This document shows, in pieces, positions 39,940 to 48,405 of a stretch of DNA of 64,000 nucleotides. The DNA comes from Cognaticolwellia mytili (GTDB taxonomy: Bacteria; Pseudomonadota; Gammaproteobacteria; Enterobacterales; Alteromonadaceae), in the NCBI RefSeq assembly GCF_002104475.1, contig NZ_NBOF01000002.1, positions 930,001 to 994,000 of the forward strand, read 5' to 3'. Below the pieces are notes generated by a model. That model searched no databases. It had not been told where the DNA came from and was given only the letters and a program-made list of their open reading frames with translations. Each line of letters starts with the position of its first letter. Within the stretch, counting starts at the first letter, position 1. Position numbers and translations under genes: made by a program.

Positions 39940-41301
39940 ATGCCGGAAGTTTCTGAACAAGAGTACAGCCACCAACGTCTACAGCAAGTTAATGATGCCC
40001 TTGGTAGTGGTATGTACGTTTATGTCCGTAAACTACTGCAAGATATGCCAGCATTTGATCTCGCCTTACTATTAGAGTCTTCACCAACAAAAAGCCGTAC
40101 TGTCCTTTGGCAGTTAATCGACGCTGATCATCACGGTGAAGTGCTTGAAGAACTTAATGAAGAAGTTCGAAAGGGTATTCTTAAGAACATCCGCCCGGAA
40201 GAGCTTGCTGAAGTCGCAGAAGGCATGGACGTTGATGACTTAGCCGAAGTTTTCCGTACTTTACCTGATAGTGTTTATCGTAAAGTGCTGAGTTCTATGG
40301 ACTCGCAAGATCGCAGTCGTGTAGAAGCCGCGCTGTCATACGAAGAAGACACCGCCGGCGGTATCATGAATACTGATACCATCTCCATTCGCCCCGATGT
40401 TACCGTCGATGTAGTATTACGATATCTACGTTTACGTGGCGAATTACCGGAAGCAACTGACTCCTTTTACGTTGTAGACAGAGAAGATCATTTCATTGGT
40501 GCCGTATCATTATCAGCCATCGTTACAGCAAAACCAGAAACGATAGTTTCAACGCTGATTGATGATGAAATAGAAGCTATTACCGCTGATATGAACGAAA
40601 AAGACGTTGCGCAACTATTCGAACGCCATGATTGGTTTTCCGCACCTGTTGTTGATGAAGAAGGTCACTTACTCGGCCGTATTACGGTTGATGACGTGGT
40701 TGACATTATTCGTGAAGAAGCTGAACACTCGATGATGAGTATGGCCGGTTTAGACGATGAAGCTGATACCTTCGCACCCGTTTTTAAAAGTACCCAACAA
40801 CGCTCTGTCTGGTTGGGGGTTAACTTAATAACCGCATTATTAGCCGTTGCCGTATCAAGTATGTTTGAAGGCATTTTAAGCCAATTAGCCATACTCGCAG
40901 TGTTAAACTCTTTAGTTCCTAGCATGGGCGGCGTCGCTGGTAATCAAACCTTAACCCTAGTTATTCGTGGTATTGCTTTAGGGCATGTTGGCGAAAGTAA
41001 CTCACGTATTTTACTTTATAAAGAATTAGCGGTTGGCTTCTTTAACGGTATGATTTGGGCCATATTAATCGCAACCGTAGTGGCTATTTGGCAAGAAAAC
41101 ATCATGTTAGGGGCAATAATTGCTTTTGCTATGTTGATGAATATGACAGCGGCTGGTATTGCAGGTGTTACCATCCCATTGATGTTAAAAAAGATGAATA
41201 TCGATCCAGCGTTAGCTGGCAGCGTTATTCTAACCACTATCACTGATGTGGTAGGTATTTTTGCCTTTTTAGGTACCGCGACATTGTTTTTAGGCACTTA
41301 A
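39940..41301 (+). CDS. mgtE: Magnesium transporter MgtE
   Basis: MgtE is a homodimeric Mg2+ channel gated by its cytoplasmic magnesium sensors. The 453-residue protein has an MgtE N domain (about 20-130), two CBS domains (about 135-255) and five membrane segments at the C-terminus with NSLVPSMGGVAGNQTLTLVI. I see no Mg2+ riboswitch in the 177-bp upstream gap. A strong terminator follows. Confidence 0.96.
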   Translation: MPEVSEQEYSHQRLQQVNDALGSGMYVYVRKLLQDMPAFDLALLLESSPTKSRTVLWQLIDADHHGEVLEELNEEVRKGILKNIRPEELAEVAEGMDVDDLAEVFRTLPDSVYRKVLSSMDSQDRSRVEAALSYEEDTAGGIMNTDTISIRPDVTVDVVLRYLRLRGELPEATDSFYVVDREDHFIGAVSLSAIVTAKPETIVSTLIDDEIEAITADMNEKDVAQLFERHDWFSAPVVDEEGHLLGRITVDDVVDIIREEAEHSMMSMAGLDDEADTFAPVFKSTQQRSVWLGVNLITALLAVAVSSMFEGILSQLAILAVLNSLVPSMGGVAGNQTLTLVIRGIALGHVGESNSRILLYKELAVGFFNGMIWAILIATVVAIWQENIMLGAIIAFAMLMNMTAAGIAGVTIPLMLKKMNIDPALAGSVILTTITDVVGIFAFLGTATLFLGT

Positions 41302-41426
41302 ACCTTAATCTTTCTGTTTAAGTAGCTAGGTGTTGCCCGCATTCTTTAACTGCTATGTGACCGCGCCCCCGAATATATACATTCTTAGTATCCATGCATC
41401 CGCGTTTTACTGTACGTCCTAAACAT

Positions 41427-41453
41427 AAAAAGCGAGCTCTTGGCTCGCTTTTT
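41427..41453. terminator. Bidirectional terminator between mgtE and pmbA
   Basis: AAAAAGCGAGC (41427-41437) pairs with GCTCGCTTTTT (41443-41453) around TCTTG, an 11-bp stem with A and T tails. Confidence 0.92.
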
Positions 41454-41496
41454 AATTAACTAAACAAATTTCTAACTTAAACGTTAGGCAACTCGA

Positions 41497-42852
41497 TTAA
41501 TTACCTGCTACTTGCATTTCGTTAATAATAATTGAGCCTGTTCGAATGCTACCACGCATATCAATATCATTGCCGATAGCAACAATGCCCGCGAACATAT
41601 CTTGCAGCTTGCCCGCGATAGTAATTTCATCAACTGGGTAAGCGATTTCACCATTTTCAACCCAAAAGCCAGCTGCGCCACGTGAATAATCACCGGTTAC
41701 AACATTAACGCCTTGACCCATTAATTCAGTTACCAATAGCCCTGTACCTAGAGTTTTCAACATAGCATCGAAATCACCACCTTGCCCTGATTCTTTTATG
41801 CCTAACTGCCAATTGTGAATACCACCAGCATGACCAGTTGATTGCATACCAAGCTTACGGCCTGAATAACTTGTTAAAAGATAAGTTGCTAAGCGGCCAT
41901 CAGTGATAATTTCACGGTCTACTGTCGCAATTCCTTCGCTATCAAAAGCACTACTTGCTAAAGCTTTTTTCAGATGTGGACGCTCACTGACCGACAAAAA
42001 TTCAGGGAACACTTGCTTATCAATTGAATCCATTAAAAATGATGATTTTCGATATAAATTACCACCACTTATCGCCGCAATGTAGTGACCAAAGATACTA
42101 TTGGCAATATCTGCACGAAACATCACAGGTACTTTAGTGGTTGCTAGTTTGTGTGCACCTAAACGTGAAAGCGCTTCAATTGAAGACTGTTGGCCGATTT
42201 TAGTCGCACTATCCATAGCGTCAAATTCACGACTAACGGTGTATGCATAATCACGTTGCATATCTTCGCCTTCATTAGCGATCATCACACAGCTTAAATT
42301 ATGACGTGTACTCGGGTAGCCGACTAATTGACCATGACTATTACCATAAACTTTAAAGCCTTCAAAACTTGCTAGTGTTGCGCCGTCAGAATTAGTAATA
42401 CGTTCATCATAGGCAAGAGCAGTGTCTTCACATTCTTTTGCTAGACTAATCGCCTCTTCTGTCGACAGTACTTTTGGGTGATATAAATCTAAGTCTTCAG
42501 GGTTCATCGCCAATAATTCTTTATCAGCTAAGCCAGAACAATCATCAACAGAGGTATATCTAGCTATATTTACTGCCGCTTCAATCGCTTGCTTCAAGGC
42601 TTTTTCAGATAAATCAGCCGTAGAAGCACTACCTTTACGACCTTCTTTATATACGGTAATACCCAGCGCACCATCGCTAGTAAACTCAACATTTTCAACT
42701 TCCCCTAAGCGCGTACTCACACTTAAGCCTTGCTGGCGGCTCATGGCAACTTCAGCACCATCTGCGCCTAATGATTTGGCCATTGCCATTGCGTCGTTAA
42801 CGCGCTGCTTAACATGTTCTATTTGCGTTTGGATACTATCAGAATCGCTCAT
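41497..42852 (-). CDS. pmbA: TldE/PmbA protease subunit
   Basis: PmbA (TldE) pairs with the zinc protease TldD to process small modified peptides and antitoxins in E. coli. I use the ATG at 42852 (451 residues); a GTG six codons upstream is also possible. GFWVENGEIAYPVDEITIAG near the C-terminus is a family hallmark. As expected for TldE, there is no HExxH-type zinc motif. darP is divergent, as in E. coli. Confidence 0.95.
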   Translation of the reverse strand: MSDSDSIQTQIEHVKQRVNDAMAMAKSLGADGAEVAMSRQQGLSVSTRLGEVENVEFTSDGALGITVYKEGRKGSASTADLSEKALKQAIEAAVNIARYTSVDDCSGLADKELLAMNPEDLDLYHPKVLSTEEAISLAKECEDTALAYDERITNSDGATLASFEGFKVYGNSHGQLVGYPSTRHNLSCVMIANEGEDMQRDYAYTVSREFDAMDSATKIGQQSSIEALSRLGAHKLATTKVPVMFRADIANSIFGHYIAAISGGNLYRKSSFLMDSIDKQVFPEFLSVSERPHLKKALASSAFDSEGIATVDREIITDGRLATYLLTSYSGRKLGMQSTGHAGGIHNWQLGIKESGQGGDFDAMLKTLGTGLLVTELMGQGVNVVTGDYSRGAAGFWVENGEIAYPVDEITIAGKLQDMFAGIVAIGNDIDMRGSIRTGSIIINEMQVAGN

Positions 42853-42969
42853 GGGTAAATTATTTCTCACATTTGTTCGCTATTTTTTTCGATACCAGCA
42901 ACAGGAATGTTTTTGCTGTAACGGCTTTGTTGTATACTATAGGGAATTATCAATTTATTACCTAACATT

Positions 42970-43488
42970 ATGACAAAGTCTGCCAATCAGATCGACGAAT
43001 TAGAAGAAGAATTACTGAGTAAATCGGAAATAAAGCGTGAAATGCATCGACTGCAAGATTTTGGTCTTGTCATCGTAAAAATGTCTAAACACCAACGCAG
43101 CCGCTTACCACTTACTGAAGAGCTAAAGCAAGCCATGATCGTTGCTGATAAAATCACTAACAAACATGAAGCTTTACGTCGACATATTCGCCATATCGCA
43201 AAAATTCTGGCAGAAACCGATCTTGAACCCATCAAACACGCAATGGAAGTGATGGCGAACAAACATCAACAAGAATCAGTGAAGTTTGAAAAGCTTGAGC
43301 AAATGCGTGACGACTTAATTGCCCAAGGCAACGATGTCATTGAAGCCTTGTTAGCACAATTTGACACCATGGAAAGACAAAAGCTTAGACAGCTTGTACG
43401 AAATGCTAAAAAAGAGCACAGTGCTGAAAAAGTAGGTAAACATTACCGAGACTTATTTACTTACTTAAAAGAACATGTGGCTTTTTAA
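42970..43488 (+). CDS. darP: Ribosome biogenesis factor DarP (YjgA, DUF615)
   Basis: The 172-residue, highly charged helical protein matches YjgA/DarP, which associates with late 50S assembly intermediates. Typical segments are EIKREMHRLQDFG and LRQLVRNAKKE. Divergence from pmbA is the common arrangement. Confidence 0.93.
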   Translation: MTKSANQIDELEEELLSKSEIKREMHRLQDFGLVIVKMSKHQRSRLPLTEELKQAMIVADKITNKHEALRRHIRHIAKILAETDLEPIKHAMEVMANKHQQESVKFEKLEQMRDDLIAQGNDVIEALLAQFDTMERQKLRQLVRNAKKEHSAEKVGKHYRDLFTYLKEHVAF

Positions 43489-43517
43489 ACACTTTTTTAT
43501 CTAAAGTAAGTAATAAT

Positions 43518-43564
43518 AACGCCCTGATATAATCTCATTGTTCAGATTAAATCAGGGCGTTTTC
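43518..43564. terminator. Terminator between darP and deacylase gene
   Basis: AACGCCCTGAT (43518-43528) pairs with ATCAGGGCGTT (43551-43561), with an inner AATCT/AGATT extension. A TTTT follows on the plus strand. Confidence 0.85.
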
Positions 43565-43606
43565 AATGCCACTTTCTGTTAGCCTAAATGACTAACTGCG
43601 CATTAA

Positions 43607-44764
43607 TTACAGAACACTAAACTTACTAAATACTTTATACAGTTCAGTGCCTTGATTCACACTTGCTGAGGCAAAATGTAAAATAGGGATCACGGGATGA
43701 TCCAAATTTATATAATGTAATGGATCGCCATCACCATAATTATCCATTCGCAATATCCGTGCTAAGGGCTCTCCTGCAGGTAAAGGCTCGCCAAAACTCG
43801 CTAAGTAATCGACCATGCCGCCCATTGGCGAATATAACGCTTTATAATCTTCTAACATGCAGCTGTAACGAACCATAGCTTTCGGATGATAGTCATTAGA
43901 GTTAATCACATTCTGGTACTGTAAATAACTTAAAATACCAAGCGCATCTTGATGAGCTACATCTAAATCAATTTGCTCTTGCGAACCCAGTTCAACAGTA
44001 AAGCTTTCTTTAACGATACCACATTCGCCTTCAACATTATTTTTTCGAATAGGAAAGTCTCGCCCAAGCGCTTTAAGTGTTAACTGTAATTGCCACCAAG
44101 GACAAAAAGTAGCTTCATCTAACGCGCCATCAAAACTATTAGGGATCAATAAGGTATGCGGAATATCAAAATATTTGGCACTTTCCTTAGCATATTCAGG
44201 GCAATACAAATGTTTACTTGAGATAGGGCCAGTGTGTAAATCTAGCACAATATCTGCCTGATGAGCTAAGCGTTGCAATTGATAAGCAATTCTTTGCCCT
44301 GTCGTTAAACCGTAAATATTATGATTAAGTTTTTGCTCAATTTGCTCAAGCATTAACGCTTTAAACGCAGCCTCAATTTTTTCACTACTACAATTTACAT
44401 ATTCTTGTGCAAACGGTTCAATAATACTGGCGTCAAAATGGAACATACGATTCCAATTAACCCCGGTTATAGGGTCAAACCTACCTAAGGTATACTCGCC
44501 ATTTTTATGATTACAGCCAACCGGATTCGCATATGGTACTAAGGTAATATCGCCTTTTAGTTCAATGTGCTTTAATTGCTCTAATAGCTGAAAAATAACC
44601 GCATTGCCCTGTACTTCTGCACCATGCATATTCGCTTGAATATAAACGCTAGGGCCTTGCTCTGAGCCTTGTTGAGAGCCTTTAATGCGATATACCGGCA
44701 CCGTCAGTGCTGCGCCACTGGCCATCTCACCAACATGCATCACTTCTTTACTAATTACATTCAT
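43607..44764 (-). CDS. AstE/AspA-family zinc deacylase (succinylglutamate desuccinylase-like)
   Basis: The 385-residue protein belongs to the M14-related group that removes acyl groups from N-acyl amino acids. Zinc ligands are H47 and E50 (NMHGAE) and H177 (DLHTG), with catalytic E258 (TVELG). I use the ATG at 44764 because AAAAGG lies upstream at good spacing; an ATG five codons earlier exists only in this copy of the repeated junction. It is the last gene of the lysine-riboswitch operon. It may desuccinylate a late intermediate, a job normally done by DapE; that role is inferred. Confidence 0.82.
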   Translation of the reverse strand: MNVISKEVMHVGEMASGAALTVPVYRIKGSQQGSEQGPSVYIQANMHGAEVQGNAVIFQLLEQLKHIELKGDITLVPYANPVGCNHKNGEYTLGRFDPITGVNWNRMFHFDASIIEPFAQEYVNCSSEKIEAAFKALMLEQIEQKLNHNIYGLTTGQRIAYQLQRLAHQADIVLDLHTGPISSKHLYCPEYAKESAKYFDIPHTLLIPNSFDGALDEATFCPWWQLQLTLKALGRDFPIRKNNVEGECGIVKESFTVELGSQEQIDLDVAHQDALGILSYLQYQNVINSNDYHPKAMVRYSCMLEDYKALYSPMGGMVDYLASFGEPLPAGEPLARILRMDNYGDGDPLHYINLDHPVIPILHFASASVNQGTELYKVFSKFSVL

Positions 44765-45084
44765 ACATAACCTTTTCATCGACTACCGCTGCCATTAGCG
44801 TAAATACCAAGAGGCGAACTCTGCTGCACGTATCAGCTCCATTTCACCAACGCACATCACTTCTTTACTCATTACATTCATACATAACCTTTTTATCGAC
44901 TACCACAGTCATTAACGTAAATACCAAGAAGCAGACTCTGCTGCACGTATCAGCTCCATTTAACCAACACACATCACTTCTTTACTCATTACATTCATAC
45001 ATAACCTTTTTATCGACTACCACAGCCATTAACGCAAATACCAAGCAGCAGGCTCTGCAGCACGTACTAACTCAACCTCTCCAT
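44722..45084. repeat. Three-copy 117-bp tandem repeat at a gene junction
   Basis: Three direct copies with a 117-bp period start at CCAT in 44722, 44839 and 44956. Copies 1 and 2 are about 90% identical by eye, and copies 2 and 3 are closer. Each unit contains, on the minus strand, the end of the decarboxylase gene, the intergenic sequence and the first codons of the deacylase gene. Breakpoints coincide with short CCATYT matches present in both genes. Compared with the real decarboxylase end, the extra copies lack 8 bp lying between two GAG triplets. Confidence 0.9.
44795..44881 (-). CDS. Possible 28-residue chimeric mini-ORF made by the repeat
   Basis: Copy 2 carries a duplicate of the deacylase start (AAAAAGG, 6 nt, then ATG) whose frame runs into the duplicated decarboxylase end in copy 1. 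The product starts MNVMSKEVM like the deacylase (MNVISKEVM) and ends AAEFASWYLR like the decarboxylase (AAEPAAWYLR). The corresponding ORF from copy 3 (start 44998) stops after 12 codons at 44960. Translation is plausible, but a function is not shown. Confidence 0.3.
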   Translation of the reverse strand: MNVMSKEVMCVGEMELIRAAEFASWYLR

Positions 45085-46300
45085 TTTTCAGCACATATTC
45101 AGCCGCTATTTGATGACAGAGAAAAAATGGCATACTTTCAGTGAAGCCATAAGCACCTGATAAACCAAAAACTAACTGGTCATCGACAGCAATATCTTGT
45201 GGAAAAGCTAATCGACCAAGCTTATCCAAGCTAGTACATAGCGGGCCATGAACATCGAAGTTGACTAATGACTCGGTAGACTCTCGCAACATTACCGCAG
45301 GAAATGCTTGCTCAGTAATTGCCGGTCGTAATAAATGGTTGATACCACCAGCTAATACGAGTTGTTGCTGTTGAAAGTTTTGCTTTTTATCAACAACTGA
45401 CGTGACGTAATAGCCTGATTCAGCCACAGCATAACGACCGAGTTCAAGCCATAGTTCCTTAACGCCAGCTCGTGCTTTTATTTTCGCCAAGTCATCAACA
45501 ATTTGTTGCCAACTTAACGTCTGACCTTTTTGTAAATAGTCAACACCTAAGCCGCCACCTAAGTCGAGTACTTCGAGCTTTATGCCAACTTGTTCAGCTA
45601 GCTGAGTTAGTGGCTCAACCATTTGCGACCATAAATGGAACATTTTTTCATTGCTGAGCATATTGCCCCATTGAAATATATGTAGACCATTAATATTTAA
45701 TGCAGGGAAGTCACTGACGTTAATTGTTTGCCACTCATCACACGATAGACCAAAAGGCGTCACTTCAGTGCCACCAAGCGGGTTTTTTTCACCATCGGGC
45801 CACTGTAGTTGCACTCGAAGTAGTACCTGAGGTTTGCAATCCAGCTCTATCGCCGATTCATTAAGCCACTGCAGCTGCAACAAACTTTCAACAACAAAGG
45901 TGTTAACACCTTGCTGTAAAAAAGCTTTCATTTGGCGCTTAGACTTAGCAGGCCCAGTATTAAGAATACGCTTAGCAGCAACATTTTGCGCTAACACTTG
46001 GCTTAACTCACCTTGACTGGCAACGTCAAAGTTAAAGCCTTGTTCAGCTAAGGTAGTAATAACGCGTGACAAAGGGTTAGCTTTAACGGCAAACCAAAGT
46101 TTAATCACATCTTGCTGCATTAACTCCGACAAGTGTTGCTCAAGCGCATCTAAATCATAGAGAAAAAAACCAACTTCATCTTCATCAATCTCGTCGGCAT
46201 TTACCTGCAACTGATGGCGATTTTTCAATACTTTAAGCACTGTAGGATTAAGCCAATTTGGTCTAAATCTAGCACTTAACTTTTCTTGTCTTGCTTTCAT
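45029..46300 (-). CDS. Fold-III PLP-dependent amino acid decarboxylase, LysA/BtrK-like
   Basis: The 423-residue protein is an alanine-racemase-fold decarboxylase. The PLP lysine is K73 (WFAVKANPLS), the glycine loop is LDLGGGLGVDY (about 245-255), and the C-terminal active cysteine is C355 in HGPLCTSLDKLG. The end reads SGAYGFTES followed by FFLCHQIAAE. It lacks the Y-N-x-R-P-R-P-A-E type segment of diaminopimelate decarboxylases. The CTxLD and FLxH patterns recall BtrK/PvsE-type enzymes acting on acylated or unusual substrates. TabA of tabtoxin synthesis is another LysA relative to compare. It lies 8 bp after the DapD-like gene. Confidence 0.82.
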   Translation of the reverse strand: MKARQEKLSARFRPNWLNPTVLKVLKNRHQLQVNADEIDEDEVGFFLYDLDALEQHLSELMQQDVIKLWFAVKANPLSRVITTLAEQGFNFDVASQGELSQVLAQNVAAKRILNTGPAKSKRQMKAFLQQGVNTFVVESLLQLQWLNESAIELDCKPQVLLRVQLQWPDGEKNPLGGTEVTPFGLSCDEWQTINVSDFPALNINGLHIFQWGNMLSNEKMFHLWSQMVEPLTQLAEQVGIKLEVLDLGGGLGVDYLQKGQTLSWQQIVDDLAKIKARAGVKELWLELGRYAVAESGYYVTSVVDKKQNFQQQQLVLAGGINHLLRPAITEQAFPAVMLRESTESLVNFDVHGPLCTSLDKLGRLAFPQDIAVDDQLVFGLSGAYGFTESMPFFLCHQIAAEYVLKNGEVELVRAAEPAAWYLR

Positions 46301-46308
46301 TTTTTGCC

Positions 46309-47058
46309 CTAACGTAAAACAGCTTCAAGTTCTAAGGCCGCATTACTTTTTTCATCACGGTATTTAACAATCAATGCACACGCCATATTCAAGCCTTGTT
46401 TTTCCGCCCAACCGCCAGAAATAGGACGAGTTCCAGGTACAACAACTGCATTCTCTGGAATATCGGCGCCTTTCTCTAACATAATATTATTAACACAATC
46501 ATAAACAGGTACTGAGGCTGAAAGCGAAACTCCTGGTGCCAATACCGCACCTTTTTTCACTACAATACCTTCAACAATGATCACGCCAGCACTAAGAAAA
46601 GCGTTATCTTCAATAATCACCGGACTTGCTCCAATAGGCTCAAGTACGCCACCAATTTGTACCGCCGCAGAGACATGAACATTTTTACCTACCTGTGCAC
46701 ATGAGCCAATTAAGGCATGGCTATCAATCATAGTACCGCTATCAACAAATGCACCAACATTGATATAGGCAGGCGGCATAATAATCACACCGGGAGCAAC
46801 ATAAGCACCGCGACGAACTGATGAACCACCTGGTACCATACGGACATTATCACTGACCGAAAATTCACGTGCTGGTAAATTATGCTTATCAACAAATCCC
46901 TGATATATGCCACCAAATTCAGTATTATCACCGGCTTTAAATGCCGATAATATTGCTTGTTTTACGTCGACATTAGCACTCCAATTCCCACAACTACTTT
47001 GCTCTGCTGCACGTACACTTCCTGATTCTAACGCGGTTAAAGTTTCTTGCCAGTTCAT
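46309..47058 (-). CDS. DapD-like tetrahydrodipicolinate N-acyltransferase
   Basis: The 249-residue protein has the left-handed beta-helix hexapeptide repeats of DapD (about 75-200). AYINVGAFVDSGTMIDS and IGSCAQVGKNVHVSAAVQIG align well with E. coli DapD, including the D141 equivalent (D112). The E. coli GARSEVVEG segment reads SAGVIIVEG here, so the residue aligned with catalytic E189 is I160. It is also 25 residues shorter than E. coli DapD. The acyl donor or acceptor may therefore differ. It overlaps the DapA-like gene by 4 bp (ATGA). TabB is another possible relative. Confidence 0.83.
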   Translation of the reverse strand: MNWQETLTALESGSVRAAEQSSCGNWSANVDVKQAILSAFKAGDNTEFGGIYQGFVDKHNLPAREFSVSDNVRMVPGGSSVRRGAYVAPGVIIMPPAYINVGAFVDSGTMIDSHALIGSCAQVGKNVHVSAAVQIGGVLEPIGASPVIIEDNAFLSAGVIIVEGIVVKKGAVLAPGVSLSASVPVYDCVNNIMLEKGADIPENAVVVPGTRPISGGWAEKQGLNMACALIVKYRDEKSNAALELEAVLR

Positions 47059-48068
47059 TGATTCACTTCTCTTAAATTACTTGTTGATAAAGGGGCTGAT
47101 TGGGTATTATTGAGCGCAGGTTCAAAAGCAAATGATGCTTTGTCATTACTTTTAAGTGCTTGCTCTACAAACCATTGCTGAATTTCCTGATGAATAGTGT
47201 GCAAATTGTGATCGTTAGCTAACTCTTCTTGGCATAATGGCAAACGCAATGTCGCTGTACTAATAACGGCTAATTCGGTCATTAATACTTTTACCGGAAT
47301 AGGACTCGTGACTTGAAATAGCGCAGTAATGGCATTGTGCCAAAGTGGAAATAGGCCATCACATTGCTGAGATAATGCTAACGCCACATAACGCTGGGTT
47401 TCCTGCGGCCAAACATTGGCACAAACAGACACTAAGCCCCGCACACCGGCATTGCCTAAATAGGGCATCATGGCATCTTCACCGCTGAACAATTCGACAT
47501 CGGGGCAATGCTGACGATAGGCTAATAGCTTGTTAAGATCACCACTCGCTTCTTTAAGCGCCCAGCAATTCTCATGATGTTGCAGTGCTTGTAATGCCGA
47601 AATGGCAATTTCGACACCACTTCGTGATGGCACGTTGTATAGCATACAAGGGAAGTCTGCAGCGTCGAGCAAGGCTTGGTACCAAGCAGTTTGCCCAATC
47701 GGCCCTGGTTTGGCATAAATTGGGCTACCCAGTAGATATGCGCTAACAGGAAGTTGATTACATTGCCCTATCCAAGCTATTTGCGCAGCAAGGTTATGGC
47801 CTCCAACAGCAACCATCAAAGGCACATCAAGCGACAATGCCACAACGAATTCCACAATAGCGAGTTGTTCTTCACTAGTTAATGCCAGACCTTCACCTGT
47901 GCTGCCTAGCAATAAAATACCATTGGCTGCAGCATTTTGTTGCTCTGCAATAGCTTGTAAGCTGACATAATCAATCGCGCCATCACTAAGTAATGGCGTG
48001 ATCAAAGCCGTCCATACAATGGAAGATTCCGATTTTTGGGGTGTTTTACAATAAGTTATTTGATTCAT
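47055..48068 (-). CDS. DapA-like dihydrodipicolinate synthase/aldolase
   Basis: The (beta/alpha)8 aldolase has the Schiff-base lysine K172 (LKEASGDL), Y144 and R149 (YNVPSRSG), and the GSTGEG loop at 55-60. This fits condensation of pyruvate with aspartate semialdehyde. The start is the ATG at 48068 with GAGAGA upstream; a TTG at 48113 would lie inside the riboswitch terminator. A 40-residue C-terminal tail (rich in N, S, Q) is longer than usual. It is the first gene after the lysine riboswitch, so lysine should shut it off. The other genes in the operon differ from standard dap genes, so it may be a second copy. Confidence 0.88.
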   Translation of the reverse strand: MNQITYCKTPQKSESSIVWTALITPLLSDGAIDYVSLQAIAEQQNAAANGILLLGSTGEGLALTSEEQLAIVEFVVALSLDVPLMVAVGGHNLAAQIAWIGQCNQLPVSAYLLGSPIYAKPGPIGQTAWYQALLDAADFPCMLYNVPSRSGVEIAISALQALQHHENCWALKEASGDLNKLLAYRQHCPDVELFSGEDAMMPYLGNAGVRGLVSVCANVWPQETQRYVALALSQQCDGLFPLWHNAITALFQVTSPIPVKVLMTELAVISTATLRLPLCQEELANDHNLHTIHQEIQQWFVEQALKSNDKASFAFEPALNNTQSAPLSTSNLREVNQ

Positions 48069-48110
48069 TTCTCTCGAACTCGTTTCGTTCGGAGAACTTA
48101 TAGGCGCTTG

Positions 48111-48154
48111 CAAAAGCCAAATTCAAGAAATGAATTTTGGCCTTAACAAAGGCC
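48111..48154 (-). terminator. Riboswitch expression platform: terminator and competing antiterminator
   Basis: On the minus strand TGAATTTTGGC (48131-48141) pairs with GCCAAATTCA (48116-48125), followed by TTTTG: an intrinsic terminator. The competing hairpin GGCCTT-TGTT-AAGGCC (48139-48154) uses the P1 3' strand and the terminator's 5' arm. The two folds exclude each other, so lysine binding should favour termination. Confidence 0.78.
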
Positions 48155-48347
48155 AGAAGCTCTCCACCTAAAAGGTGACAGTTGCAAGGATTCAACCTAG
48201 CACTAAGCATAAAATATGACTTAGCGACAACAACCGATATTTGTATCAACAAAAATACAATTACCTCGGCGTTTTCCCCCCTCACTATTGCTCACTAGAG
48301 TTTGAACTCTTCACAATAGCTACCTGGTAAACGCTCCTCTTCTGGCC
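48151..48347 (-). promoter_or_regulatory. Lysine riboswitch (L-box) aptamer
   Basis: Read on the minus strand, the leader carries the conserved lysine-aptamer blocks in order: GGCCAGAAGAGGAGCG (48332-48347), then GAGGGGGGAAAACGCCGAGG (48264-48283), then GGTTGAATCC and TGTCACC, and a closing GGTGGAGAGCTTCTGGCC. P1 is a perfect 9-bp stem, 48339-48347 with 48151-48159. The blocks match the E. coli lysC leader as I remember it. It controls the four-gene operon downstream. Confidence 0.9.
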
Positions 48348-48405
48348 CTTCATCATTAGGCGAGTTACAAAATGAACTAACCCAACTGGAATAAGGGACT
48401 AAATT

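Noticed and set aside
44722-45084. CRISPR-like repeat array
   Set aside because: The copies are contiguous 117-bp tandem units with no unique spacers, and each is derived from the flanking genes.
48046-48285. A minus-strand ORF over the leader region, and a TTG start for the DapA-like gene at 48113
   Set aside because: Both overlap the lysine riboswitch or its terminator stem; the ATG at 48068 has a ribosome site and follows the terminator.
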